64,000 nt of DNA from Ustilago trichophora (GCA_900323505.1 OOIN01000016.1:248001-312000), one strand, 5' to 3'. Positions 31,077 through 41,486 are shown, numbered from the stretch's first letter. The notes: generated from the sequence alone by a model not told the origin. Numbers and translations: made by a program.

Positions 31077-33479
31077 ATGCGTTTGCCAGTATTGAAATCG
31101 CTGGTTGCGCTCCTGCCAGCTGTAGCAGCCGTCGCAGCTCAGGATGCTTCATCTTCTTCGGCATCCCTTTCACTCAGCAGCGCTGTTAGCACGGCTAGTG
31201 CCATGGCCACCAGCTCTGCCTCGAGTGCAAGCAGCGCTGCGTCCTCTGCTATGCCAAGTTCTTCGGGGACTGTCACTTCAAGCTCGGCTGCTTCCAGCTC
31301 GTCAGCAAACCCTCTTACGGAAAAGCCACCCGCAGCTGTGCCTTCGGCAACCACCACTCCGACTGCTTTCATCCCAACGGGTCCCCTTCCACCTGCACAG
31401 GAGCTCTGCACCTCTCCGATCTACTGCCCTGGTCCTCTCCTCCAAGCCGTGCAGCTTGCGGGCATTTTCAAGGACAGCAAGACTTTTGTAGACAAGGCTA
31501 CCTCGAAGCCCGAGTCTGAGGTCCTTGACAACTTTAACAAGCTCGGCGGTGGCAATGCCAGCAACATCACCTACGAAGAGCTCATTCAGTTTGTCGATGA
31601 CAACTTTGTCGCCGAAGGTGTCGAGCTCGTTCCTGCCGACCTTGGAGACGAGTTCGTCGACGACCCCAAGTTCTTGCAGGGGGTTGAGGACGAGGTCGTG
31701 CGTGACTGGCTCAAGCAGGTTCACAGCTACTGGGAGCTGCTCGCGCGTACCACCAACTCGTCGAGCCCCTCGGGCGTTCAGTGCGACGGATGCGTCACTT
31801 CGTTCATTCCTTTCAATGAAAGCCGAACGTTTGTGGTTCCTGGAGGTCGATTCCGCGAGCTCTACTATTGGGACACTTTCTTTGTCATCGAAGGTTTGAT
31901 CACCTCGCAGCTCCAGTCGGTCGTCAAGGCGCTTCTCGAGAATTTTGGCGATCTGATCGATCGACTCGGCTTCATTCCCAACGGCAACCGTATCTACTAC
32001 GAGAACCGCTCCCAGCCTCCCTTCTTTACCCTCATGATCGACAAGTACATCCAGGCTTACAACGATACCTCGGTCCTCCAGCGCTTCTTGCCCTTGCTCG
32101 AACAAGAGATGCACTACTGGAAGAACAACAGGACCATCGAGTTCACCTCGCCTTTCACCAACAAGACGCACAACATCACCCACTACCAGGTCGACACCTC
32201 GGCTCCTCGTCCCGAGAGTTACTTGGAGGACTACAAGACGGTTCAGTTTGCCAACGAGTCTAGTCTCGAGCTCAACGACACTGGCAGAGCCAAGCTCTAC
32301 TCGGACATTGCATCCGGTGCCGAGAGTGGTAGTGACTACTCTGCTGCTCGATGGTCCAAGCGCCCCACTATCAACTTGACGGATACGATTCCTGCCCAGC
32401 GATTCCTCAACACTGCTGCTCAGCTTCCTGTTGACCTCAACTCGATCCTATTTGCTTGTGAGCAGAAACTTTCGGCGTTCTACAAGATGTCCGGCAGCGG
32501 TCTCCAGCCCAACACGACCCGTGCCAACTTCTGGGCTCAGCAGGCTCAGGCTCGTAAGGAGGCTGTGTTGGATGTCTTCTGGGACCCCAGCAAGAAGTTC
32601 TTCTACGACTTCAACACGACCTCGGGTGACCGTGCTCCCTTCTTTACTCCTGCTGGCTTCTTCCCTCTGTGGGCACAGATCTTGCCGCAGGAGTTTGTCA
32701 ATGAGACCATCAGCCTTGACCAGCGCAGGCAGAACTTGCAGGGTGTCTTCTCGGGATTGCGATACATTATCGACCGCTTCAACGGCACTATCCCTGCTTC
32801 GCTTGTTACCACAGGTCAGCAGTGGGACTTTGCCAATGCCTGGCCTCCTCACACTTACATTGCTCTCGAGGCTCTTCGCAATGTTCCCGACATCCTTGCC
32901 GCTGGTCCCCAGCTTCCTGCTGAGAACGGCACTTTTGCCCTCATCCCCATGGTCAACAACACCAACCAGCTCGGCCAGACTCAGGACAGCCTTCCCGTCC
33001 AGGGTCTCGAGAACGAGCCTGGTAGCATGATCAACGAGACTCTTGCCGGAGCCACCGATCCCAACGATCCCTCCAAGGAGCTCAACCCCATCTTGAACAC
33101 TGGCAACAACACCAGCGGCGAAAATTGGCGTGACGAGCTCGTTCGCGAGCTTGCCAACCGTTACGTCGCCTCTGCCCTGTGTTCGTGGAGGGCTACCGGT
33201 GGAAAGCTCAACACCAGTGACCCCGCCTTCCAGCCCGTCCCCGATAGCATTCTCGAGGCCAACGGTCTCAATGCTAGCACGGCATTCGGCAACATGTTCG
33301 AGAAGTTCAACGCCAGCGATGTAAATGCTGCTGGGTCAGGAGGTGAGTACACTGTTCAAACCGGCTTCGGCTGGACCAATGGAGTGGCTATCTGGCTAGG
33401 TGGTCAGTTGGGTGCCAACTTGACCAGGCCTGATTGTCCACCAGTTGTTGCCCAAAACATTACATCTGCCGAAGAGTAG
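31077..33479 (+). CDS. Secreted GH37 trehalase
   Basis: The product has 800 residues and no intron. A signal peptide spans about residues 1-21 (LVALLPAVAAVAAQ), followed by a Ser/Ala-rich mucin-like linker to about residue 75. Both GH37 signatures are present: PGGRFRELYYWDTFF starting near residue 255, and QWDFANAWPP starting at residue 582. The C-terminal GGEYTVQTGFGWTNGV block, which closes the family's active site, is also present. Many N-glycosylation sequons (for example NNT, NTS, NRT) support passage through the secretory pathway. It should hydrolyse trehalose to two glucose molecules in the cell wall, outside the cell or in the vacuole. It lacks the N-terminal calcium-binding/PKA-site region of cytosolic neutral trehalases, as far as visible. 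A smut-type fungus may use it for trehalose uptake or stress recovery. Confidence 0.95.
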   Translation: MRLPVLKSLVALLPAVAAVAAQDASSSSASLSLSSAVSTASAMATSSASSASSAASSAMPSSSGTVTSSSAASSSSANPLTEKPPAAVPSATTTPTAFIPTGPLPPAQELCTSPIYCPGPLLQAVQLAGIFKDSKTFVDKATSKPESEVLDNFNKLGGGNASNITYEELIQFVDDNFVAEGVELVPADLGDEFVDDPKFLQGVEDEVVRDWLKQVHSYWELLARTTNSSSPSGVQCDGCVTSFIPFNESRTFVVPGGRFRELYYWDTFFVIEGLITSQLQSVVKALLENFGDLIDRLGFIPNGNRIYYENRSQPPFFTLMIDKYIQAYNDTSVLQRFLPLLEQEMHYWKNNRTIEFTSPFTNKTHNITHYQVDTSAPRPESYLEDYKTVQFANESSLELNDTGRAKLYSDIASGAESGSDYSAARWSKRPTINLTDTIPAQRFLNTAAQLPVDLNSILFACEQKLSAFYKMSGSGLQPNTTRANFWAQQAQARKEAVLDVFWDPSKKFFYDFNTTSGDRAPFFTPAGFFPLWAQILPQEFVNETISLDQRRQNLQGVFSGLRYIIDRFNGTIPASLVTTGQQWDFANAWPPHTYIALEALRNVPDILAAGPQLPAENGTFALIPMVNNTNQLGQTQDSLPVQGLENEPGSMINETLAGATDPNDPSKELNPILNTGNNTSGENWRDELVRELANRYVASALCSWRATGGKLNTSDPAFQPVPDSILEANGLNASTAFGNMFEKFNASDVNAAGSGGEYTVQTGFGWTNGVAIWLGGQLGANLTRPDCPPVVAQNITSAEE

Positions 33480-34174
33480 ATCCTTTCTTTGTTGCTAGAT
33501 AACGTTCTCGCTAGATTGAATAGCTCGGTGTAGTAGCCCAATGGATCCTCTACGTCCCTATCAGAAGAGATTGTAAGGTTGTGTGATGGATAGTGTGTGA
33601 ACAATCCAGTGAAAGAGGTGTATACAAGAGGATTTTCGGCATTGTTTTTTTGTACGCATTTGTTTGACACTTTTTGTGCAAGGACTTTTTTGTTGGGAAA
33701 AATTACCAGGTACCGGGTCACGGGCCGTGCACGTCAAAACTCCACCATTTGTTTGGCTTTCTTCTCCTCGCCATCACCATCAAAGCGAACGCTTTAGGCA
33801 CGTCGTACCACTACCCAGAGCCAGAGAAGTTGTCAAGCGCGCCTCCTCACCTGCAACTTCCAATCAAGCGCCTGCTGAGCTGGGATTCAATTACAGGTTG
33901 TTGCTAGCTGGGGTTCGGTTTCGATTGTCTGCCCTGCCTTCGCCGACCACGTCTCGCCCGAAGGGTTTTCAACCAAGCATACGCCAAGCTGGCTATCGGT
34001 TTCAGCCCCTTCCGCCTTGCTCCCGGCAGATCACAGAACTAGGCCGCCAAATCTCGCTACAAATCCGCTACGACGGTGTGGCTGCTAAGAAGACTACTAT
34101 CGGCCAGCGCAACAAGCGCATTCGGGACCGGCACTAGAGCCACAGGCATCTCATCGTCAATTCGAGCCGTAGCG
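33480..34174. other. Spacer upstream of polynucleotide kinase, with in-frame presequence-like extension
   Basis: About 0.7 kb. From about 34043 to 34174 the frame of the downstream gene is open but lacks an ATG. It encodes a Ser/Arg/Ala-rich stretch without acidic residues (VWLLRRLLSASATSAFGTGT). A splice-acceptor-like TAG precedes it at 34040-34042. See findings. Confidence 0.5.
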
Positions 34175-35647
34175 ATGAAACGCACGCTCGCAGCAGAGAC
34201 TACCTCGGCCAAGTCTAAGAAGGCCAGAGACGAGTCGGATGATGACGACGAGCCTATTCTGCCGACCAAAGCGCCAAACTCTCCCAAGAAAGCTTCTACG
34301 AGTGCGAAACCAGCAACGAAATTGGCATCGATCTTCCAACCGCGCACTGCTGCTTCTTCATCGTCCTCTGCCAACGGCGCCTCATCTTCGAAAGGTCTGA
34401 AATGGCTAGACCCGATCGGACCGAACAGAAGCTGCCTTCATGGCGTATACGGTGACCCTACGCCAAGCTCAAAAGTGGCATTCTTCGATCTAGACGGTAC
34501 GATCGTTCGCCCCAAAGGTGGTAAAACCTTCCCCTCCAAGACCGACGAGTACGATTTCGACTTTCTCTTTCCCACCCCTCCCGCTGGCACCTTATCCGTC
34601 ATCAAGCGTATCCGACAACAACATCTCGAGCAAGGATTTGCCATTGTGGTGATCACGAACCAGAAGCAGACCGCGTACTCGGCGAAATCTGGGCTGAGTA
34701 CATGGAAGAAAAAGATGGCCCACATTGCGGCTGCACTGGATGTGCCACTGCGAGTGTTTGCCAGTTTGGCGGATGACACGTATCGTAAGCCAAGGTTGGG
34801 GATGTGGGACGAGTTTATCGGCAAGTGGAATGGCGGGTTGGAAGTGAATAGAGGAGAAAGCTTCTTTGTCGGCGACGCGGCGGGGAGGAAGAAGTATAGA
34901 GACCATCAGGATACAGACCTCAAATGGGCGCTAAATGCCGGATTAGGGTTTTACACCCCGGAAGAGTACTTTTTAGGCAAAGACAAGGAGTACGAGATTC
35001 CTTCTCGACCATGGAGTCCTTCTGCGCTCGTCGCTCCCGGTCCGTCATTGAAAGGTCTGGTCGCCGAGCCGGAAGATGAGATGGTCACTGTCGATCTCTC
35101 AACGCTGGACGAGACTTCTTCGGACCTCCTCCTCGGCAACGCCTCCAACGGCAAACCGGAAATTGTACTCTTCGTCGGCGCCCCAGCTTCCGGCAAAACC
35201 TATCTCTACAATCGCCTTTTCGCACCGGCCAACTACGTCCACGTGAATCAAGACACCTTACGCACTCGCGACAAGTGTCTTGGCGTTGTCTCCAACACCA
35301 TCTCTTCTTCCGCTTCATGCGTGGTGGACAACACGAATCGCGATAAGGCAACGAGGAGACACTACATTGACCTGGCGCGGAATTTGGGCGTGTCGATACG
35401 ATGCATTTACTTTGACGTGCCGAAGAACGTCTGTGTTCACAATAATCACTTTAGAGCTCATCATGGACCAACGAGTGCACAGGAGATCAAGAGGGGGATA
35501 CTTCCGTTTACGGCGATTGAAAGCTGGTTTAAGGACAGACAGGTGCCTAAGATGGCAGAAGGGTTCAGTGCCGAGATCGTCAGGGTGACGTGGGGATGGA
35601 GTGGGGATGAGGCTGTGGAGGAGAGGTATAAGATGTACTACCATTAG
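34175..35647 (+). CDS. Bifunctional polynucleotide 5'-kinase / 3'-phosphatase (PNKP family)
   Basis: The product has 490 residues from the first ATG in frame (MKRTLAAETTSAKSKKAR, nuclear-localisation-like). A HAD phosphatase domain begins with FFDLDGTIVRPKGGKTFPSK, with the nucleophile/acid pair D105 and D107. It continues with VVITNQK and the RKPRLGMWDEF segment. The C-terminal kinase domain has the P-loop GAPASGKT at residues 335-342, then VNQDTLRT and VVDNTNRDKATR. This order, phosphatase then kinase, matches fission yeast Pnk1 and the catalytic part of human PNKP; no FHA domain is seen. The enzyme makes 5'-phosphate and 3'-OH ends so that ligases can seal breaks. It lies upstream of the convergent GGT gene. 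Confidence 0.95.
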   Translation: MKRTLAAETTSAKSKKARDESDDDDEPILPTKAPNSPKKASTSAKPATKLASIFQPRTAASSSSSANGASSSKGLKWLDPIGPNRSCLHGVYGDPTPSSKVAFFDLDGTIVRPKGGKTFPSKTDEYDFDFLFPTPPAGTLSVIKRIRQQHLEQGFAIVVITNQKQTAYSAKSGLSTWKKKMAHIAAALDVPLRVFASLADDTYRKPRLGMWDEFIGKWNGGLEVNRGESFFVGDAAGRKKYRDHQDTDLKWALNAGLGFYTPEEYFLGKDKEYEIPSRPWSPSALVAPGPSLKGLVAEPEDEMVTVDLSTLDETSSDLLLGNASNGKPEIVLFVGAPASGKTYLYNRLFAPANYVHVNQDTLRTRDKCLGVVSNTISSSASCVVDNTNRDKATRRHYIDLARNLGVSIRCIYFDVPKNVCVHNNHFRAHHGPTSAQEIKRGILPFTAIESWFKDRQVPKMAEGFSAEIVRVTWGWSGDEAVEERYKMYYH

Positions 35648-35765
35648 AATCGAATCCGACATGGGACGATCTTAACCATCATGGCACTTGCACAAATGCC
35701 AGACACGCTGTGTGCATCCTTATTAACATTGATTCCAAGTTGAACAAGATACATTTCGAAGGGAC

Positions 35766-37547
35766 TCAAATCTGGGCAATAGCCTGTCCATCAGCTCTAG
35801 GATCACTTCCAGCAGCCCAAACAAGTTTGCCATTGTCATTCTGAACTTTTTGAATCACCTGACCTCTTCCAAACTGGAACCTTCCCCAACCGTCGACGAT
35901 CTTGACCTTGTGACCCATCTCTTGCAACTTTTCCACCACTGTTTCATCCACTCCTTGTTCAAAGTAGACTTCACTTGTCGCACCCTCTGGACCAGCCATA
36001 CCGGCACCGATGCAGAACCTCGGCGCATCGAGAGCATCCTGTACGCTAAATCCATGATGTAAGATGTTCATCAGCACCTGAACCTGTCCCTGAGGCTGCA
36101 TGAATCCACCCATCACGCCAAAGGAAAGGAAGAGTTCGTCGCCCCTAGTGGCCATGGCCGGGATGATGGTGTGGTACGGGCGTTTGCGAGGAGCAACACA
36201 GTTCGGGTGTCCTTCAGAGAGCGTGAATCCTGCACCGCGGTTTTGGAGTGTGAATCCACAACCGGATGGGACGGCTCCGGTGCCGAAACCGGCATAGTTG
36301 GAGTTGATGAAACTACATGCGTTGCCGTACTGATCGGTGACGGAGAAATAGACGGTATCGCAGGTGTTGGCCGGACTGCCCTTTTCCAGGTCTACAGACG
36401 CTTTGGTCGGGTCAAAGAGCTGTGCTCGTTGGGCGAGGTACGACTTGTTGAGGAGAAGCTCGGCAACGTCGTGCTCCGAGTGATGCGGGTCAGAAACGTG
36501 GTATCGGGTATCAGCAAAGGCGAGGCGCAAGGCTTCAATCAGTGCATGGAGATACTCGACACCGTTGTGGTCGACTTTGGCCAGATCTCCGACTTTGCCC
36601 TGGTTCTGGAGCTCGTCCAGAATGCCCAAGGCGACGAGGGTGGTGAGACCCTGACCGTTGGGTGGACACTCGTACATGGTTACACCTTCTTTACCGGCCA
36701 GATCTCCGGCCTCGGCAGGATGGTTGTAAGTGTACTGAATAGGGGTGACTTCTTCGGTACCGCGGTCGAGGTGATCTTTGAGATCCTCGAGCTCGAGTAC
36801 GCCACCCTGGGACTTGACCAGATCGACGATGGCTTCAGCGACTCGGCCCGTGTAGAATCCTTCTTTACCCTTGGTTGCGAGCTCTCGGAAGGTTCGTGCG
36901 AGGGTAGGCATTCGCATGAGCTCTCCCGTTCGGGGTGCTCTGCCTTGGAAAAGCATCTCGTTGGCGTTGGGCGATGCGTTTTTGATCAGATTCTCGCTAC
37001 GGCCCCACAGATACGCGGTGCTTTCATGGACGGGATAGCCCTGTTCAGCAAGTCGAATGGCAGGAGCGAGAATGTCTTGCATCGTAAGCTTGCCGCTACC
37101 CAATTTCTCCACCGTGTCGATCCATGCAGCTGCAGCACCGGGGACGGTGACGCTGTGAATGCTGTTTCCCGGAATCTCTACCCCGTCGACACCCTTCGAA
37201 CGCAGAACATCGAGGGTCATCGCCTGAGGAGCACGTCCCGAACCGTTGAACGCTCGAACGGTCCGCTTCTCAGCATCGTAAAAGAGACAAAAGGCGTCTC
37301 CACCGATTCCCGTATTGCAAGGTTCGGTGACGTTGAGTGCTGCAGCCACGGCTACGGCCGCATCGGCAGCATTGCCGCCGGCGTTGAGAATCTCGATACC
37401 TGCAGAAGATGCCAAGGGTTGAGAAGAGGCAACGACTCCTTTGGTGGAGAGAACGGTGGATCGACGAGAGGCAAATCGCATGTACTGGTTGCCATGGTGC
37501 GGATCGGTTACGCTCCAATCGAATGGGGTGCGTGGTGCTGCCGTCAT
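35766..37547 (-). CDS. Gamma-glutamyltransferase-like Ntn hydrolase, cytosolic type
   Basis: The product has 593 residues from the ATG at 37545-37547 (MTAAPRTPFDW). Upstream in-frame sequence has no ATG. No signal peptide or membrane anchor is visible, unlike classical secreted GGTs. The large-subunit part shows NAGGNAADAAVAVAAALNVTEP and GIGGDAFCLFYD. The likely autocleavage site precedes T398 in CDTVYFSVTDQYGNACSFI. The small subunit then has GFGTGAVPSGCGFTLQNRG and RPYHTIIPAM. After cleavage, the new N-terminal Thr would transfer or hydrolyse gamma-glutamyl groups of glutathione or related compounds. The DTVY form resembles the YwrD-like branch more than the classical TTH branch, so a substrate other than glutathione is possible. 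Confidence 0.92.
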   Translation of the reverse strand: MTAAPRTPFDWSVTDPHHGNQYMRFASRRSTVLSTKGVVASSQPLASSAGIEILNAGGNAADAAVAVAAALNVTEPCNTGIGGDAFCLFYDAEKRTVRAFNGSGRAPQAMTLDVLRSKGVDGVEIPGNSIHSVTVPGAAAAWIDTVEKLGSGKLTMQDILAPAIRLAEQGYPVHESTAYLWGRSENLIKNASPNANEMLFQGRAPRTGELMRMPTLARTFRELATKGKEGFYTGRVAEAIVDLVKSQGGVLELEDLKDHLDRGTEEVTPIQYTYNHPAEAGDLAGKEGVTMYECPPNGQGLTTLVALGILDELQNQGKVGDLAKVDHNGVEYLHALIEALRLAFADTRYHVSDPHHSEHDVAELLLNKSYLAQRAQLFDPTKASVDLEKGSPANTCDTVYFSVTDQYGNACSFINSNYAGFGTGAVPSGCGFTLQNRGAGFTLSEGHPNCVAPRKRPYHTIIPAMATRGDELFLSFGVMGGFMQPQGQVQVLMNILHHGFSVQDALDAPRFCIGAGMAGPEGATSEVYFEQGVDETVVEKLQEMGHKVKIVDGWGRFQFGRGQVIQKVQNDNGKLVWAAGSDPRADGQAIAQI

Positions 37548-38246
37548 TGTTGGTTGCTGTGGAAAGAAGTAGGATGGGGTGAGATTGAAAGAAAAAGGAT
37601 GAGGATTGAAAAGATAAGAAGGACGAAGCGCTAAATACGTTCTGAAGTGCAAGACGGAACAAGCCGTACCGAACGAACGCGGAGGTGAAGAGCGGCTATC
37701 TCAACGAACGGGGGAGATGGGAAGAGTGATCTTGTAGGAGATGCGGGGGAGTTTGCGCAACCAGCTTGTTGTGAAAGCCGAAAGATGCGGGGACGAACTA
37801 CATGATGGCCCGAGCCCCCACCAGAGTCGCCGTCTTCGTTCTCGGTGTTCAACCCGGCCAAAGTTGAAATTCAGGCAGCTGCGTGTCAACGTAAAATCCA
37901 AAGCCGCCCCTTTCGGCAATACAAATCGAATCGACAAGAGATAGAACAGATTCGTTCCGCTCTTAGTGCCTCAGCGTGTTGCTGAAGCAGATCTTGAATG
38001 AGCTTACAAGAAAGGCGAGGTTGCGACTCACCTTCCGGACTATTCAGCGTCGAGCAGCCGGACAACAGCCTTTATCCTGCTGCCGAGCAGGCCTGGCCAC
38101 AGTACACCAAACACACATCTCCCGCACACAGATGGCTTTCCAATCCAAAGACTAGCGGTGGTGTCAAACTTGCCATTCCATTCGTACCTAGGACATCAAA
38201 CAGATCAACATGCTATGAAATACATTTACTTTGAAGAAAAGAAATC
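37548..38246. other. Spacer between GGT and the Zn2Cys6 factor
   Basis: About 0.7 kb. It should contain the GGT promoter and the terminator of the transcription factor gene. No supported gene. Confidence 0.55.
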
Positions 38247-41200
38247 CTACCTCGGCCCAGCACTGGCATTGTTGCCCGAGGTCGTAGCTGCATGCACCAT
38301 GGCATGGCTCTGAGGCACCGACATGGTTGTCCCTGTCACTGGGATCGGCACGGCAGATGGACTATTGGATGGCAGAGGCTCTTCCAAGCTGGCGACGTAC
38401 TGATCGAGACTGTTGATAAACGACGCGGTGAAGGGGCTCAGGGGTGCAACGGGATATCCGTAACTTGCATCCTGCCTGCCGATGGCCGCCTCAGCACGGG
38501 CGATGTCGTTGAAGCTTGCGTCGGGTCCGAAGAAACTAGCGCAGATGAAGGGGCAGTCGGGGTTGGTACTGCTTCCCTCTCCATTGGTGGGCGCGTTGGT
38601 CAGGCCAGGGATGGCTGTGGTGGATGGCGGACGGCCTTGACCAGGTTTGCCTGTGGCAGGGAAGTAGCTTCCGTTGCCATTGGGGCCAAGAGAACTACCC
38701 GTGCCAGAAGCTGCGCGGCCCTTGCCGGAGAAGGCATTGTTGGGTGAGACGGACGGAGAGGTGCCCATACGAAGCGAGGCAGTTTGCCATGGTTGCTTCT
38801 GCCAAAGCGCTTCAATGTCATCAAACGAGTTGGCGTTGGCAGGCGCCACCTGACCTTCGAAAGGCAGTTTGGGACGTGGAATCTCGGATGCCGAGGCAGA
38901 GTGTGCAAGACTGTGCGAGCTGTTGCTGCTCGACCCGGGCGAGTTGTAAGCAGGTGGTGTTCGGTGCGCGTTCGTCAAGGCGGGCGTCGACCCATTCGAG
39001 TAGCCCGACGAAGTCGAGTACCAGCTCGGATTGCGGACCGGAATACTGTCCATCGATCGACTTCCAAGCGGGCCGCCGCCTCGTGTCGATCCAGGGGCCA
39101 AGCTTGGTCCTGTCAGCGCATCGTCAGCCTTGCGCTTGTTGCGGTTCGATTCGGGAGGCTGGATGGCTCGCGCACCGTCCATGGCGAGCTTCGACTTGCT
39201 CGACAGTGCCTGAAGCAACAGGCGGACAAACTTGAGATCGTCGGTGATTTGTGCGCGCAGCTCCGAGCTATCCCAATCGCAAGACTCTTGCGGATGCGTG
39301 TCGAGCATCGAGACAAAGTGAATCAAGACAAGCGAGGCAATGATCGAGATCTGGGCAAAGAACCACAGTCGTGAGACCGAGTTGTGCTGCGTTCGCATGC
39401 CCTCACCGATCATGGCTCTTTGCTCGTCCAGGGTCGCGTTCTCGCGCGGCGTGAACCACTTGAAAGTGTTACGGAACACTTTGATGATGAGCATCGAGGC
39501 GGCAAAGCTGATGTCTCTCGACTCCTTGTACTTTGGGTTGGTCCACGACTGGACGTAGAAACGCTTGTGCAGCGTCAGCAGCTGCATCTGCACAGCCAAG
39601 GCCATGGCCGAGCGATGCCATCGTTCCGGATTGTGAGGGTCATCCGTCTCGATCAGCGAGTCGTCAAAGCGCAAGTGTTCCGGAATGTTGGCTTCGATGG
39701 CAACGACCTCTTGATGAAGCTGCTTGGTGAACTCGTACGCCTCGTCTTCGTTCATGCGAATGCGATGGCTGGCACGACGTGAGACGTCACTGAGTTTGAG
39801 CTTGTAACGAATAGGGGCCGAGACCAACTCGTTCTTGTGCGCATCAGGACCAAACAGCGAGGGTAGACTGGTGTTGGCCGGGTCGATGAGATAGCTGCGC
39901 TTGACGTTGCCTGCCGAGAACCAATCCGAAATGCAAAGAGTAGCAAAGAGACCGATGCGGTCCTTGCGCTCGTCCAGCGGTAGCGTCTCGGGAGGTTCGA
40001 CGTCGAGCTGGAGCGCATAGGCCATGAAGCAGATGTTGGCCATCATGGCAGATCCGAAGGCAGGGCCTTTCAGGGCACTCAAGCACGAGCTGAGAAGGAC
40101 CATGGTGCGGACATTGTCGACATGAAGCTCTTCGTAGATGTCGAGCACGGAAAGAGCGTGTTGAGAAGCATCTAGGAAAACGGTGAAGGCTTGCTTGCCG
40201 TACCTTTCCAGCAAGAGCTCAGCCTCGATAGGCTCGCCAAAGACGAGAGCTGCGCCACAGAGTGCATGCACAGTGGCGATGAGTCGAAGCAAATCGCGCA
40301 TCTCATCGTATCGGTAGGCGTCAGGACGACCGTCCCAGAACATACGACACTCTTCAATGCCGCGCAGTCTCTTGCGGAAGGTCTCTTCGGGAATAAGATG
40401 GGCCATCCAGGAGAGTTCGCTGAAGTAAAAGTTGGTAAGGCTGCGAACGATGCTGTTGTCGGGAAGGAGGTTGAGAAGTTCAAAGAGGGTCTTGCGGGTG
40501 AGTTCCTCGGACGAGATCTGGTTCATCTGCGAAAAGCCAAAGCCGAAGCCCCAAGAGACGGGACCGACGGCGTATGAAGGCTGTGGAGTGTCCAGTTTTG
40601 AGGTTGCGGCAAGAGCAGCTTTGTTAGCCTCAGAGGCGCCAAGCTCGGCGAGGGTGGAGAGCTTCGAGGTGGAGGCGGCATTGGTAGAAGCAGCACTGGT
40701 GGTGGACAATTTGCGATGGGCACCGTTGGAAGATGTGGACGAGGTTTTGGCACCGGGTAGCTCGACACCTAGAGAAGCGGCGATGGCGCCCATCATGGCC
40801 TCAAGGCGATCGAGACGCTCATTAACCTGAGAGGAGTCGCCGCTGTCTCGGCCAGTGGTCTGAGGGCGAACGCCTTCGGCCCACTCGCATTTGCTCGACT
40901 CGCCACGATCGCGACAGGCACCACAGGGCCAGCCTCGATCGCACTTGAGCTTGCGTCTACGACAAGGCTCACAAGAGACGGCTTTTTTGGTCGATTTCTT
41001 CTTCGCTGCTTCTGTGTTGTTGGCGTCCGCGCTGCTGGGTCGTGCAGCGTTGTCTTCTGTGTTTGAAGTCATGCTGACAGCGCGTCGAGGGTTGGCAGGA
41101 GCGGCAAGAGCGGGCGCGGGTGGAGGTGGCGGACGTGTACTGCTGGGAGTGGTGACACGGCCGGCGTGTATGAGGTTGGTAGGAGAAAGAAAAGATTTGT

Positions 41201-41486
41201 GGGTGCTGGCGGAAGTTTGTCGACTGTGGGTATAGTTGGAAGAGTCTGGAGGTTGTGACGAGGACGGAATGGGTAGCAGAGGCGGTGGAAGCGCAGAGCC
41301 TGACGGAAGAGGTGTGCCCGAAGCGAGAGCAGTGTGGAGAGGTGGAAGAACAACGTCGGAAGAAGAGGAAAGTCTGTGAGCCCTGGCGTTGTAGTAAGTC
41401 GAGGTAGGAGGCGTTGTTGATGTGGCAGTGGAAGATGAAGCGGAAGAGGAAGAGGCTTGGGGCCCTGAAGCAGGACGCTTGGGCAT
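38247..41486 (-). CDS. Zn2Cys6 fungal transcription factor
   Basis: The product has 1079 residues from the ATG at 41484-41486 (MPKRPASGPQASSS); the open frame upstream lacks an ATG. A Ser/Thr/Pro-rich N-terminus of about 160 residues precedes a binuclear zinc cluster, C172-x2-C175-x6-C182-x5-C188-x2-C191-x8-C200, preceded by basic KKKSTKKAVS. A linker and a short coiled-coil-like segment (NERLDRLEAMMGAIAASLGV) follow. The fungal transcription factor domain spans about residues 340-740 (for example FFSELSWMAHLIPEE, LRLIATVHALCGAALVFGEPIE). The C-terminal 350 residues are Ser/Asn/Gly-rich with little predicted structure. It resembles the Xlr1/AmyR-like group of large basidiomycete regulators only in layout; I assign no target genes. 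Confidence 0.93.
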   Translation of the reverse strand: MPKRPASGPQASSSSASSSTATSTTPPTSTYYNARAHRLSSSSDVVLPPLHTALASGTPLPSGSALPPPLLPIPSSSQPPDSSNYTHSRQTSASTHKSFLSPTNLIHAGRVTTPSSTRPPPPPAPALAAPANPRRAVSMTSNTEDNAARPSSADANNTEAAKKKSTKKAVSCEPCRRRKLKCDRGWPCGACRDRGESSKCEWAEGVRPQTTGRDSGDSSQVNERLDRLEAMMGAIAASLGVELPGAKTSSTSSNGAHRKLSTTSAASTNAASTSKLSTLAELGASEANKAALAATSKLDTPQPSYAVGPVSWGFGFGFSQMNQISSEELTRKTLFELLNLLPDNSIVRSLTNFYFSELSWMAHLIPEETFRKRLRGIEECRMFWDGRPDAYRYDEMRDLLRLIATVHALCGAALVFGEPIEAELLLERYGKQAFTVFLDASQHALSVLDIYEELHVDNVRTMVLLSSCLSALKGPAFGSAMMANICFMAYALQLDVEPPETLPLDERKDRIGLFATLCISDWFSAGNVKRSYLIDPANTSLPSLFGPDAHKNELVSAPIRYKLKLSDVSRRASHRIRMNEDEAYEFTKQLHQEVVAIEANIPEHLRFDDSLIETDDPHNPERWHRSAMALAVQMQLLTLHKRFYVQSWTNPKYKESRDISFAASMLIIKVFRNTFKWFTPRENATLDEQRAMIGEGMRTQHNSVSRLWFFAQISIIASLVLIHFVSMLDTHPQESCDWDSSELRAQITDDLKFVRLLLQALSSKSKLAMDGARAIQPPESNRNKRKADDALTGPSLAPGSTRGGGPLGSRSMDSIPVRNPSWYSTSSGYSNGSTPALTNAHRTPPAYNSPGSSSNSSHSLAHSASASEIPRPKLPFEGQVAPANANSFDDIEALWQKQPWQTASLRMGTSPSVSPNNAFSGKGRAASGTGSSLGPNGNGSYFPATGKPGQGRPPSTTAIPGLTNAPTNGEGSSTNPDCPFICASFFGPDASFNDIARAEAAIGRQDASYGYPVAPLSPFTASFINSLDQYVASLEEPLPSNSPSAVPIPVTGTTMSVPQSHAMVHAATTSGNNASAGPR

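Noticed and set aside
36171..37634. 487-codon plus-strand frame
   Set aside because: Antisense shadow of the GGT gene, which carries the recognisable motifs.
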